DNA from: Streptomyces sp. NRRL F-5727
Lineage (GTDB): Bacteria > Actinomycetota > Actinomycetes > Streptomycetales > Streptomycetaceae
NCBI RefSeq assembly: GCF_000719555.1
Contig: NZ_JOGX01000037.1
Span: 25,706-89,705 of the forward strand
Length of the DNA stretch: 64,000 bases
Direction of reading: 5' to 3'
A program made the translations under genes and the position numbers. The notes under the pieces were generated by a model, which saw only the letters and a list, made by a program, of their open reading frames with translations, searched no databases and was not told the DNA's origin. Every line of letters starts with the position of its first letter. Position 1 is the first letter of the stretch. Below are positions 26,566 to 35,021 of the stretch, in pieces.

Positions 26566-27909
26566 TCAGCGGCGGGTGAGGCCGCGGTCGATGGCGCGCA
26601 TCAGCTCGCCGTCGGCGGTGTCGCCGTCCAGCGACCAGACCATCGCGCCGGCGAGCCCGTGGACGCGGACCCAGTTCGCCTTGGTGCGCAGCACGGCGGG
26701 GTCGTCGTAGGTCCACAGGGTGGTGCCGTCGAAGAGCCAGGCGTGGCCGCCGCGGTGGCCGCGGTGGAGCGTGTACGTCCCGGACTCCGCGAGCTTCTTG
26801 AGGTTCTTGTAGTCCTCGGAGCCGGGTGCCCAGGTCGCCGGGGCGGGTCCCGTGGCCGGCCGGCCGAGGCCGTCGCCGCCGCCGGTCACGCCGGTCCAGC
26901 CCTGGCCGTAGAACGGCATGCCGACCACCAGCTTGTGGGCCGGGGCGCCGCGCCGCAGCCAGGACTTCACGGTCCCTTCGACGCTCCAGTCGTTCCTGGC
27001 GAAGAGCGCGGACTGCTGGGCGGTGGTCTTCTCGCCGGAGACGTGGAAGTCGTAGCCCTGGAGGTTCACGAAGTCGAAGTCCCGCATGATCTTCGCGACC
27101 TCGAAGCCCGCGTCGATCTTGGCGGGGGCGGTGGGCACGTACGCGCTGAGCTCGTAGTGCCTCCGCTGCGGCAGCGAACGCCCGTAGGCGTCCAGCTGGG
27201 TGCGGAACTCCCGGACCAGCGCGGTGAAGTTGACCTTGTCCTCGGGGCGGATCACGTTGCCCGGGTTGCCCTCGGAGCCGGGCCACTCCCAGTCGAGGTC
27301 GATGCCGTCGAAGAGGCCGGCGGCGGCTCCGGCGCCGCCGCGGGCGCCGTCCCGGGGGAGGTCGCCCTTGATGTACAGGTCGATGCAGGAGGAGACCAGG
27401 GCCTTGCGGGACGCGGGGGTGCGCACGGCGTCGGAGAAGTACGCCGATCCGCTCCAACCGCCCAGCGAGATCATGACCTTGAGGTTCGGGTGCTTCGCCT
27501 TCAGCTCGCGCAGCTGGTTGAAGTTGCCGGCCAGCGGCTGCTCGGCGGTGTCGGCCGTGCCGTCCACCGAGGTGGCCGCGTCGACCGGGCGGACGTAGTC
27601 GGCCCAGGGGTCGGAGCCGGGGACGGGGCCGATGACGCACTTGCCGGCCTTGTCGACGATGCCGAAGGCGTAGTTGATGTGGCTCAGCCTGGCCGCGGAG
27701 CCGCTCGTGTCCAGGTCCTTGACCTGGAAGTTCCGCCCGTAGATGCCCCATTGGGTGAAGTAGCCGACCCGCTTGAGGGCGGGGGCGGCGGGCGGCCGGG
27801 GGCCGGGGTCCGGGTGGGCGCCGGCGGCGGGTGCCAGGCCGGCGAGGAGGCCGAGGGCGGCGGCCGCGGCCGTGCCGAGGGTGAGCTTGGTCAGGACTCT
27901 GGGACGCAT
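26566..27909 (-). CDS. Secreted GH18 chitinase
   Basis: 447 aa. Signal peptide (about 1-31, AGLAPAAGA). The TIM-barrel GH18 domain runs from RVGYFTQWGIYGRNF (47) to VWSLDGDTADGELM. The catalytic motif DGIDLDWEWP places the acid/base at E208, and VMISLGGWSGS (145-155) is the second conserved strand. YDF, MPFYGQGW and AMVWSLDGD are typical of subfamily A chitinases, which have an inserted alpha/beta domain. No carbohydrate-binding module or linker is present. Expression is probably controlled through the operator at 27961-27978. Confidence 0.93.
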   Translation of the reverse strand: MRPRVLTKLTLGTAAAAALGLLAGLAPAAGAHPDPGPRPPAAPALKRVGYFTQWGIYGRNFQVKDLDTSGSAARLSHINYAFGIVDKAGKCVIGPVPGSDPWADYVRPVDAATSVDGTADTAEQPLAGNFNQLRELKAKHPNLKVMISLGGWSGSAYFSDAVRTPASRKALVSSCIDLYIKGDLPRDGARGGAGAAAGLFDGIDLDWEWPGSEGNPGNVIRPEDKVNFTALVREFRTQLDAYGRSLPQRRHYELSAYVPTAPAKIDAGFEVAKIMRDFDFVNLQGYDFHVSGEKTTAQQSALFARNDWSVEGTVKSWLRRGAPAHKLVVGMPFYGQGWTGVTGGGDGLGRPATGPAPATWAPGSEDYKNLKKLAESGTYTLHRGHRGGHAWLFDGTTLWTYDDPAVLRTKANWVRVHGLAGAMVWSLDGDTADGELMRAIDRGLTRR

Positions 27910-27956
27910 GGGCTCGTTCCTGTGCGAGGCGGGATGGAGCGTGGACGCGCAGCAGG

Positions 27957-27986
27957 AAGTTATTGGTCCAGACCAATAGGGGTCAA
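27957..27986 (-). promoter_or_regulatory. Chitinase promoter with DasR-type operator between -35 and -10
   Basis: On the minus strand TTGACC (27981-27986) and TAACTT (27957-27962) form a promoter with 18-bp spacing. Between and over them lies the dyad TATTGGTC-CA-GACCAATA (27961-27978), with perfect 8-bp arms. It fits the TGGTCTAGACCA-type dre bound by DasR, the GlcNAc-responsive repressor of Streptomyces chitinases. A repressor there would block the polymerase directly. Confidence 0.75.
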
Positions 27987-28104
27987 GGGGTCGGGAGGGG
28001 GTGGTTCATCTTCATCACTTCGGGTGAAACTCTGGCCCATGCTTGCGGACCGCGACAGTCGGTTGTCAGGCTGTAGCTGTCTGTCAACCTGAGGGGAGTG
28101 TCCA

Positions 28105-28857
28105 GTGACGTTCGGTGAGCAGCCCGCCTATTTGCGCGTGGCGAGCGATCTGCGGGAGAAGATCGCGAACGGCTCGCTCCCGCCGCATACCCGCCTTCCC
28201 TCGCAGGCGCGCATCCGCGAGGAGTACGGGGTGTCGGACACCGTCGCGCTGGAGGCCCGCAAGGTGCTCATGGCCGAGGGACTCGTCGAGGGCCGCTCCG
28301 GCTCGGGGACGTACGTGCGGGAGCGGCCGGTGCCCCGCCGGGTCGCCCGCTCCGGCTACCGCCCCGCCTCCGGCGCCACGCCCTTCCGGCAGGAGCAGGC
28401 CGCCGAGGGCGCGCGCGGCACCTGGGACGCGCACAGCGAGCAGGAGGCCGCGGGCCGGGAGACCGCCGCCCGGCTGGGCATCGAGCCGGGGGACCGCGTG
28501 ATGCGCACGCGGTACGTCTACCGGGACGGCGGCGAGGCCATGATGGTCGCCACCTCCTGGGAGCCGCTCGCCGTCACCGGCCGCACCCCCGTCATGCTCC
28601 CCGAGGAGGGGCCGCTCGGCGGCTGCGGCGTGGTCGAGCGGATGGCGGCGATCGACGTCGTCGTGGACAACGTGGTGGAGGAGGTCGGCGCCCGCCCCGG
28701 CCTCGCCGAGGAGCTGCTCGTCCTCGGCGGCGTGCCCGGCCATGTGGTGATGGTCGTCGAGCGCACCTTCTACGCCTCCGGCCTCGCCGTGGAGACCGCC
28801 GACATCGTCGTCCCCGCCGACCGCTACCGCCTCTCGTACCACCTTCCGGTCCGCTGA
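28105..28857 (+). CDS. GntR/HutC-family transcriptional regulator
   Basis: 250 aa from GTG with GAGGGGAG upstream. Winged helix at about 8-72: YLRVASDLREKIANGSLPP, LPSQARIREEYGVSDTVALEARKVLMAEGLVEGRSGSGTYV. The C-terminal UTRA domain (about 95-245) senses a ligand: VMRTRYVYRDGG, MMVATSWEPLAVT, VMVVERTFYASGLAVETADIVVPADRYRLSYHLPV. It is divergent from the chitinase and 150 bp before a co-oriented NCS1 permease gene, which it most plausibly controls. It is not obviously DasR itself. Confidence 0.88.
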   Translation: MTFGEQPAYLRVASDLREKIANGSLPPHTRLPSQARIREEYGVSDTVALEARKVLMAEGLVEGRSGSGTYVRERPVPRRVARSGYRPASGATPFRQEQAAEGARGTWDAHSEQEAAGRETAARLGIEPGDRVMRTRYVYRDGGEAMMVATSWEPLAVTGRTPVMLPEEGPLGGCGVVERMAAIDVVVDNVVEEVGARPGLAEELLVLGGVPGHVVMVVERTFYASGLAVETADIVVPADRYRLSYHLPVR

Positions 28858-29007
28858 CCGGAGCGGCGTGTCCGGCCCCGTGACCGGGAGTTAACGGCAC
28901 GTCAGGCTGCTTTACCGCCCGGCAACGCCGGGCGGTGAGGGCCCGTCACAACCGGCTCCTAGTTTCCTGCCCCGTACCCGCGACCCGGTCGGACGACAGG
29001 AGCCCCC

Positions 29008-30798
29008 ATGGCGGAGACCGTCACCACGCCCACCTCGGAACCGGAGCCGCCCGCCGCCGCGGCGCCGGGACCGACCGCCCCGGAGCGCGAACCCGCCGCC
29101 CCGGGGGCGGGCGCGCCGCCCGCGCACTCCGCGCCCCGGCGCAGTTACGCGAAGCTCGCCGCCGACGAGAGCCGCGAGGACTACTCGCTCCGCTTCGCCC
29201 CGCACTCGTTCCGGCGCTGGTCGCCCGGCACCGTGGCCGGCACCGCGCTCGGAGGCATCGCCTACCTCGCCGACTTCGCCATCGGCGCCTCGATCGTCTT
29301 CGCCTACGGCTTCACCAGCGGCCTCGCCTCGATCCTCACCGCCGCCGTGATCATCTTCCTCACCGGCATCCCCATCGCCCGGGCCTGCGCGACCTACGGC
29401 CTCGACATGGACCTCATCACCCGGGGCGCCGGCTTCGGCTACTTCGGCTCCACCCTCACCTCGCTCATCTACGCCTCCTTCACCTTCATCTTCTTCGCGC
29501 TCGAAGGCTCGATCATGGCCCAGGCCATGCACCAGGCCGTGGGACTGCCGCTGGAGATCGGCTACCTCGTCACCACGCTGATCGTCATCCCGATCGTCTT
29601 CCGCGGGATGGGCGCGCTCGCCAAGGTGCAGGCGTGGACGCAGCCCGTCTGGCTCGTCGGCCTGGTCCTGCCCTTCGTCGTCCTCGCCTTCGAGGCCCCG
29701 GACGCCTGGGGCGCCTTCGCCTCCTTCGGCGGCACCGAGGGCGCCGGCTCCGGCTTCTCCTGGATCGGCTTCGGCCTCGGCACCGGCGTGGCCCTGTCGC
29801 TCATCGCCCAGATCGGCGAACAGGCCGACTACCTGCGCTTCATGCCGGTGAAGACCGAGGCGAACCGGCGCCGCTGGAACCTCGCCGTGCTCGCCGCGGG
29901 CCCCGGCTGGGTCGTCATCGGCGCCGCCAAGCAGCTCGGCGGCGCCTTCCTCGCCTTCGTCGCCCTGGAGGCGGTCGGCAAGACCCACGCCCTGGAGCCG
30001 ATCGCGCCGCAGATCGAGGCGCTGAAGCCCTGGCTCGGCGGCCTCGCGCTGCCCGCCGCCGCGCTCTTCGTGATCGTCTCCCAGATCAAGATCAACGTCA
30101 CCAACGCCTACAGCGGCTCGCTGTCCTGGTCGAACTTCTTCTCCCGGACGACCCACCGGCACCCCGGCCGGGTCTGGTACATCTTCCTCAACCTCGCCAT
30201 CGCGCTGACGCTGATGGAGATGGACATGTTCGCCGCCCTCGGCAAGCTGCTCGGCTTCTACTCCAACGTCGGCATCGCCTGGATCGCAGCCGTCGCCGCC
30301 GACCTCGTCATCAACAAGCGGGCCGGCTGGAGCCCGCCGTACATCGAGTTCAAGCGGGCCTATCTGTACGCGGTGAACCCGGCCGGCTTCGGCGCCATGG
30401 CCGTGGCCTCCGTCGTCTCGATCCTCGCCTTCTTCGGCCTCTTCGGCCGCTACGCCGAGGCGTTCTCCACCTTCATCGCCGCCGGCCTCGCCCTCGTCCT
30501 CTGCCCGCTGATCGCCTGGGCGACGAAGGGGCGCTACTACCTGGCGCGCCCGAACCCGGTGAACGGTCCCGGGGCCGACGTCGCCGACGAGCGGGCCACC
30601 CACACCTGCGCCGAGTGCGAGACCGCGTACGAGCTGCCCGACATCGCCGACTGCCCGGTCCGTTCCGGCCCGGTCTGCTCCCTCTGCTGCTCCCTCGACG
30701 CCGACTGCGGCGACGCCTGCCGCAAGGGCCCCGCCCGCGCCGCCGGACCCGTGTTCATGCCGGTGCCCACCCTCCCCGGGGCGGCGCCCGGCATGTGA
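29008..30798 (+). CDS. NCS1-family permease with Cys-rich C-terminal tail
   Basis: 596 aa. The Pro/Ala-rich N-terminal 45 residues are followed by about 12 membrane segments of the nucleobase:cation symporter-1 family (purine/cytosine/allantoin type): RRWSPGTVAGTALGGIAYLADFAIGASI, ITRGAGFGYFGSTLTSLIYASFTFIFFALEGSIM, KINVTNAYSGSLSWSNFFSR. The substrate is likely a nucleobase or related compound. The tail (about 530-575) carries eight cysteines (534, 537, 549, 557, 560, 561, 567, 571) in CxxC-x11-C-x7-CxxCC-x5-CxxxC spacing, suggesting a metal-binding cytoplasmic domain that ordinary NCS1 transporters lack. The upstream GntR/HutC gene is the probable regulator. Confidence 0.85.
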   Translation: MAETVTTPTSEPEPPAAAAPGPTAPEREPAAPGAGAPPAHSAPRRSYAKLAADESREDYSLRFAPHSFRRWSPGTVAGTALGGIAYLADFAIGASIVFAYGFTSGLASILTAAVIIFLTGIPIARACATYGLDMDLITRGAGFGYFGSTLTSLIYASFTFIFFALEGSIMAQAMHQAVGLPLEIGYLVTTLIVIPIVFRGMGALAKVQAWTQPVWLVGLVLPFVVLAFEAPDAWGAFASFGGTEGAGSGFSWIGFGLGTGVALSLIAQIGEQADYLRFMPVKTEANRRRWNLAVLAAGPGWVVIGAAKQLGGAFLAFVALEAVGKTHALEPIAPQIEALKPWLGGLALPAAALFVIVSQIKINVTNAYSGSLSWSNFFSRTTHRHPGRVWYIFLNLAIALTLMEMDMFAALGKLLGFYSNVGIAWIAAVAADLVINKRAGWSPPYIEFKRAYLYAVNPAGFGAMAVASVVSILAFFGLFGRYAEAFSTFIAAGLALVLCPLIAWATKGRYYLARPNPVNGPGADVADERATHTCAECETAYELPDIADCPVRSGPVCSLCCSLDADCGDACRKGPARAAGPVFMPVPTLPGAAPGM

Positions 30799-30953
30799 CC
30801 TTCGGCCTCCTTCCGTCGGTTCCCGGCCGATCCGTATCTCTTGGTGAAAACCCGTATCCGCTGTGTGAAGGTCAGGCGTAAGCTCGGGCATATGCGGATC
30901 GAGGTTTCACGGAGATCCTTGATGACGTCTGGCCCGGCGGAGGGAGAAGCCTG

Positions 30954-31130
30954 ATGACCGACAGCGGCGCCGTCCAACCGTGGCTCGTCATACGGCAGGA
31001 CGACAACGGCAACCGCTACCGGGTGGGGCGCTACGCGACCCAGGACGAGGCCCAGAAGATCGCGGACACGCTCGACGCCCGCGGCCACAAGCAGCTCTAC
31101 TGGGTCGAGCGCGCGGCCCCCGCCGGCTGA
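30954..31130 (+). CDS. Small SPOR-like protein
   Basis: 58 aa, ATG preceded by GGGAG at 8-nt spacing. The sequence PWLVIRQDDNGNRYRVGRYATQDEAQKIADTLDARGHKQLYWVER has the beta-alpha-beta pattern and the G-x-Y/F...EA...L motif of SPOR/SPOR-like domains, which bind peptidoglycan in other proteins. No signal or membrane segment is present, so a peptidoglycan role is doubtful. It stands alone, 22 bp ahead of the Nudix gene on the same strand. Confidence 0.75.
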   Translation: MTDSGAVQPWLVIRQDDNGNRYRVGRYATQDEAQKIADTLDARGHKQLYWVERAAPAG

Positions 31131-31152
31131 TGCCCCGGCTACCCTCGCGGGC

Positions 31153-31599
31153 ATGACCGAAAGCACCACCCACCACGGCACCGGACCCGACCACGGGGCC
31201 GGTGCCGTGGTCGTCGTCGCGGCCGCCCTCCTCGACCGTGGCCGGCTGCTCGCCGCCCGCCGCAGCGCCCCCGCCGACCTCGCCGGCCGCTGGGAACTGC
31301 CCGGCGGGAAGGTCGAGCCCGGCGAGCGCCCGGAGGACGCCCTCGTCCGCGAACTCCGCGAGGAGCTGGGCGTCGAGGCCGAGCCCGGCGAGCGGATCCC
31401 CGGCGAATGGCCCCTCAAGCCCGGCTACGTCCTGCGGGTGTGGACCGCCCGCCTCCGCTCCGGCGAACCCCGCCCCCTGGAGGACCACGACGAGCTCCGC
31501 TGGCTCGCCCGCCACGAACTGGACAGCGTGGACTGGCTCGACCAGGACCGCCCCGCGGTGGCGGAAGCGGCGCTCAGGCTCCCCGCCGCGCGCCCCTAG
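31153..31599 (+). CDS. MutT-like Nudix hydrolase
   Basis: 148 aa. A complete Nudix box GGKVEPGERPEDALVRELREELGV (about residues 52-75; G-x5-E-x7-REUXEEXGU) supplies the metal-binding helix. Strand AAALLDRGRLLAARRSAPADLAGRWELPGGK before it and the C-terminal EDHDELRWLARHELDSVDWLDQDRPAV are characteristic of the MutT/8-oxo-dGTPase branch, which cleans the nucleotide pool; other NTP substrates are possible. The first 15 residues (His/Thr-rich) are dispensable-looking. Confidence 0.88.
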   Translation: MTESTTHHGTGPDHGAGAVVVVAAALLDRGRLLAARRSAPADLAGRWELPGGKVEPGERPEDALVRELREELGVEAEPGERIPGEWPLKPGYVLRVWTARLRSGEPRPLEDHDELRWLARHELDSVDWLDQDRPAVAEAALRLPAARP

Positions 31600-31663
31600 A
31601 CCCGGCGTGCGGCGCCCTCCCTACGCCGTTCGTGCCACCGTGCGCCCGTGACCGCCCCCGGAG

Positions 31664-31690
31664 GGGTATTTCGCGCTGAATTCCGGGTAT
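31664..31690 (+). promoter_or_regulatory. SigB-like promoter upstream of the RsbW-like gene
   Basis: GGGTAT occurs at 31664-31669 and again at 31685-31690, 21 bp apart. GTAT (31666-31669) - 15 bp - GGGTAT fits the stress-sigma consensus GNNT-N14-16-GGGTAT. It is 70 bp upstream of the GTG start of the HATPase gene. Confidence 0.45.
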
Positions 31691-31759
31691 GTCCCCATTG
31701 GTCCCTCAGAAGAGGGTGATCCTCTTCCTGTCGCACCACGGTTGGGGAAGTGATCGCGT

Positions 31760-32182
31760 GTGATCGACACCGACGGCGCCCGCGCCGAGTGGAACTTCCC
31801 GGCGGAGGCGGACGCCGTGCGCACCGCCCGCCACGCCGTCCGCGAGACCCTCCGCTCCTGGAAGGTCGACGCGGCCGTGGGGGACGTGGCCGTCCTGCTG
31901 GTCAGCGAGCTGGTCACCAACTCGCTGCGGTACGCCTCCGGCCCCATCGGCGTGCGGATCCTGCGGGCCGAAGGCACCGCCACCGAACCGCCCCGGCACT
32001 CCGCGCTCCTCGTGGAGGTCTCCGATCCGCTTCCGGATCCGCCCACCGAGCGGCCCGCGGGACCCGACGACGAAGGGGGCCGCGGGCTCGGTCTGGTGGC
32101 CTGTTCCGCACGCCGCTGGGGGACCCGGCAGGGCGCCACCGGGAAAACCGTATGGTTCGAGCTGGCTCTCCCTGGTGAGTAA
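31760..32182 (+). CDS. RsbW-like HATPase (anti-sigma/serine kinase type)
   Basis: 140 aa from GTG. GHKL ATPase: N box VLLVSELVTNSLRYA (with E-x3-N), G1 VEVSDPLPDPP, G2 GGRGLGLVACSARRWG, then GKTVWFELALP. These single-domain Streptomyces proteins are cousins of RsbW/SpoIIAB, which phosphorylate anti-anti-sigma factors and hold sigma factors, and many are orphans. The same HATPase fold ends the large phosphatase encoded 143 bp downstream, so the two may act in one partner-switching circuit. Confidence 0.85.
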   Translation: MIDTDGARAEWNFPAEADAVRTARHAVRETLRSWKVDAAVGDVAVLLVSELVTNSLRYASGPIGVRILRAEGTATEPPRHSALLVEVSDPLPDPPTERPAGPDDEGGRGLGLVACSARRWGTRQGATGKTVWFELALPGE

Positions 32183-32325
32183 AGAGAGAGGGACGACGAT
32201 CACCGGAGCGGGTCACGAGCCGACCGAGACCACCCTGTGATCGTGGACGTCGTGCCGCCGGAGCCCCGGTGCTGAATACTGCGGGCATGGCCGGTCCGGT
32301 GCGGTGAGCTGGAGGGGACGGTCGC

Positions 32326-34911
32326 GTGAGCGAGATATCCAGGACGACGGGCGGCGTCGTGTGGCAGAGCAGCCCGCCCGGATCGATCTACGACTACATC
32401 CGGGTCGCCTCCTTCTCTCTCGGGCCCGACGGGCGCGTCGACCAGTGGAGCACCCGGGCGGCCGACCTCTTCGGAGTCTCCGCCCAGGAGGCCCGCGGCA
32501 AGGACCCCGTCGAGGCGTTCATGCCCGCCGAGCTGCGGGATCGCGGCCACCAGCGGGTCAAGGAGATCCTGGACGGCCGCGAATGGACCGGCCTCGTCCC
32601 CTTCCGCATCCCCGGCCCCGCCGGTGCGCCGGAGCAGGACCGGCCGCACGGCATCGCCGAGATGTACGTGATGCCGAGCGAGACCGCGGCCGGCGAGCGG
32701 GCCGCGCTCTGCATCGTCGTCGACGTCCGGGCGCTGCGCCGGATCGAGACCGACCTGGCCGCCTCCCAGGCCATTTTCGGCCAATCGCCCTTCGGCTTCC
32801 TCCTCTTCGGCACCGACCTCACCGTCAAGCGCGCCAACCAGCGCTTCGCCGCCGTCTTCGGCGGCGAAGCCGACGACCACCGCGGCCGCGGCGTCCACGA
32901 CTACCTCGCCAAGCCCGAGGCCGACCGGATGACCGCCGCCCTCCGCCGCGTCCTGGAGACCGGGGACGCCGTCACCGACCTCCGGATCACCGGCGCCGCA
33001 CCAGGCGCCCGGATCCGCCGCCACTGGTCCATCAACCTCTACCGGGTGCACAGCGGCTCCGGCCGCCCGGTCGGCGTCGCGGGGCTCGGCATCGACGTCA
33101 CCCGCCGGCAGAACGCGGCCCGCGAGGCGGCCAGCGCCCGCCGCAACCTCGCCCTCCTCAACGAGGCCGGATCCCGCATAGGGAACTCCCTCGACCTGGA
33201 GGCCACCGCCCGCGAACTCCTCGACGTCGCCGTCCCCGGCTTCTGCGACCTCGCCTCCGTCGACCTCTACCAGGGGCTCCTCACCGGCGACGAGGCCCCG
33301 CCCGGCCGCTGGGGCAGCTCCCACGACGTCGGCTACGGCGCCGGCAGCGCCGAACTGCGCCGGGTCGCCTTCGCCAGCGCCGTCGCCGACACCCCGCTCA
33401 GGACCGACGAGGGCCACGGACCGGCCGGCGACGGCGACGGGTCCGTCCCCATCGAGGTCGGCGCCGTCCACCGCTACCCCTTCAACTCGCCCGCCGCCGG
33501 AGCGCTGCGCACCGGCCGGGTCCGGACCGTGCCCGGCGACGACGGCGACCTCGTCCACTCCACCCTGGCCGTCCCGATGGTCGCCCACGACACCGTCGTC
33601 GGCCTGGTGCAGTTCTCCCGCACCAAGGGCAGCGAACCCTTCGGCGACCGAGACCGGGCCCTCGCCGTGGAACTCGCCGCCCGCGCCGCCGTCTGCATCG
33701 ACAACGCCCGCCTCTACCGCCGCGAACACGAGCGGGCCCTCATCCTGCAGCGCAGCCTGCTCCCGCCCGGCGACCCCGAGGCCGCCGGACTCGACATCGC
33801 CTGCCGCTACCTCCCCGGCACCGACGCCACCGAGGTCGGCGGCGACTGGTTCGACGTCATCGAACTCCCCGGCCACCGCACCGCCCTCGTCATCGGCGAC
33901 GTCATGGGCCGCGGTCTGCGCGCCGCCGTCGCCATGGGCGAACTGCGCACCGCCGTCCGCACCCTCGCCCAGCTCGACCTCGAACCCGCCGAGGTCCTCT
34001 CCCACCTCGACGAGATCGCCCGCGGCCTCGGCGCCCCCATCGGCGCCCAGCAGTCCCGGGCGCAGAAGAACCGCGGCCCCGAACTCTCCGAGGTGTACCT
34101 CGCCACCTGCGTCTACGCCGTCTACGACCCGGTGACCCGGCGCTGCACCTTCGCCAACGCCGGTCACCTGCCGCCCGTCCTCGTCGAACCGGGCGAGGAC
34201 GCCCTCCTCCTCGACGTGCCCCCGGGGATGCCGCTGGGCGTCGGCGGCGAACCCTTCGAGGAGGTCGAGGTCGAACTTCCCGAGGGCTCCCTCCTCGCCC
34301 TCTACACCGACGGCCTCGTCGAATCCCGCGACCACCCCCTCGACGAGGGACTCGGCGCCTTCAAGCGGGCCCTCGCCGACCGGGCCCGACCCCTGGAGGA
34401 CGTCTGCGACCGGGTCCTCTCCACCCTCGACACCGGCCACGGCGAGGACGACATCGCCCTCCTGATGGCCCGTATCCAGGGGCTGCCCGCCGAGGCCGTC
34501 GGCGACTGGCGGCTGCCCCGCGAGCCACGCTCCGTCGGCCGCGCCCGCGAGCTCGCCCGCGCCCAGCTCACCGCCTGGGGCCTCGACGCGCTCGTGGACA
34601 CCGTCGAACTCCTCGTCAGCGAACTCGTCACCAACGCGCTGCGGTACGGCGAGGGCGAGATACGGCTCCGGCTGCTGCGCGACCGCACCCTGGTCTGCGA
34701 GGTGTGGGACGCCGGCCTGGTCCAGCCGCGCCGCCGCCGCGCCAAGGACACCGACGAGGGCGGCCGCGGCCTCCAGCTCGTCGGGCTGCTCTCCGCCTCC
34801 TGGGGCTCGCGCCGCACCCCGCGCGGCAAGACGGTCTGGTTCGAGCTGGCCCTCCCCGACGGCGGGCCCACGGCGGAACCCACCGTGGACCAGCTCCTCA
34901 GCATGTTCTGA
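32326..34911 (+). CDS. PAS-PAS-GAF-PP2C (SpoIIE)-HATPase regulator
   Basis: 861 aa from GTG with GGAGGGG upstream. Order: PAS (about 15-145), second PAS (150-265), GAF (about 280-465), SpoIIE/PP2C phosphatase (about 475-700, with YLPGTDATEVGGDWFDVIELPGHRTALVIGDVMGRGLRAA and ALYTDGLVE), and a C-terminal RsbW-like HATPase (about 715-845, ELLVSELVTNALRYG, DEGGRGLQLVGLLSASWG). The phosphatase acts on phosphorylated anti-anti-sigma factors and the HATPase may be the opposing kinase, so both activities sit in one sensor. Cytoplasmic; PAS ligand unknown. Confidence 0.92.
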   Translation: MSEISRTTGGVVWQSSPPGSIYDYIRVASFSLGPDGRVDQWSTRAADLFGVSAQEARGKDPVEAFMPAELRDRGHQRVKEILDGREWTGLVPFRIPGPAGAPEQDRPHGIAEMYVMPSETAAGERAALCIVVDVRALRRIETDLAASQAIFGQSPFGFLLFGTDLTVKRANQRFAAVFGGEADDHRGRGVHDYLAKPEADRMTAALRRVLETGDAVTDLRITGAAPGARIRRHWSINLYRVHSGSGRPVGVAGLGIDVTRRQNAAREAASARRNLALLNEAGSRIGNSLDLEATARELLDVAVPGFCDLASVDLYQGLLTGDEAPPGRWGSSHDVGYGAGSAELRRVAFASAVADTPLRTDEGHGPAGDGDGSVPIEVGAVHRYPFNSPAAGALRTGRVRTVPGDDGDLVHSTLAVPMVAHDTVVGLVQFSRTKGSEPFGDRDRALAVELAARAAVCIDNARLYRREHERALILQRSLLPPGDPEAAGLDIACRYLPGTDATEVGGDWFDVIELPGHRTALVIGDVMGRGLRAAVAMGELRTAVRTLAQLDLEPAEVLSHLDEIARGLGAPIGAQQSRAQKNRGPELSEVYLATCVYAVYDPVTRRCTFANAGHLPPVLVEPGEDALLLDVPPGMPLGVGGEPFEEVEVELPEGSLLALYTDGLVESRDHPLDEGLGAFKRALADRARPLEDVCDRVLSTLDTGHGEDDIALLMARIQGLPAEAVGDWRLPREPRSVGRARELARAQLTAWGLDALVDTVELLVSELVTNALRYGEGEIRLRLLRDRTLVCEVWDAGLVQPRRRRAKDTDEGGRGLQLVGLLSASWGSRRTPRGKTVWFELALPDGGPTAEPTVDQLLSMF

Positions 34912-34937
34912 GCGGCGCCCCGGGGAGCTGCCCAGGT

Positions 34938-35021
34938 CGCCCGTCAGACCGCCCGTCAGGCCGCGCTTCAGGCCGCCCTTCGGGCCGCCCGTCAGGCCGC
35001 CCTTCGGGCCGCCCGTCAGGC
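34938..35021. repeat. 12-bp tandem repeat through the pspA stop codon
   Basis: Seven 12-bp units alternating CGCCCGTCAGGC and CGCCCTTCGGGC, starting at 34938, 34950, 34962, 34974, 34986, 34998 and 35010. The last unit overlaps the end of pspA (stop 35016-35018). Read on the pspA strand the units look like repeated copies of the gene's terminal codons plus TGA. It fills the space between the phosphatase gene and pspA, which converge. Confidence 0.9.

Noticed and set aside
28105..28857. The GntR/HutC gene as DasR itself
   Set aside because: It is divergent from a chitinase with a DasR-type site, but DasR is normally beside the dasABC sugar transporter; here the co-oriented neighbour is an NCS1 permease.
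34912..35015. A C-terminal RPSG-repeat extension of the phosphatase
   Set aside because: The repeat lies after the TGA at 34909-34911, so it is not translated in that frame.
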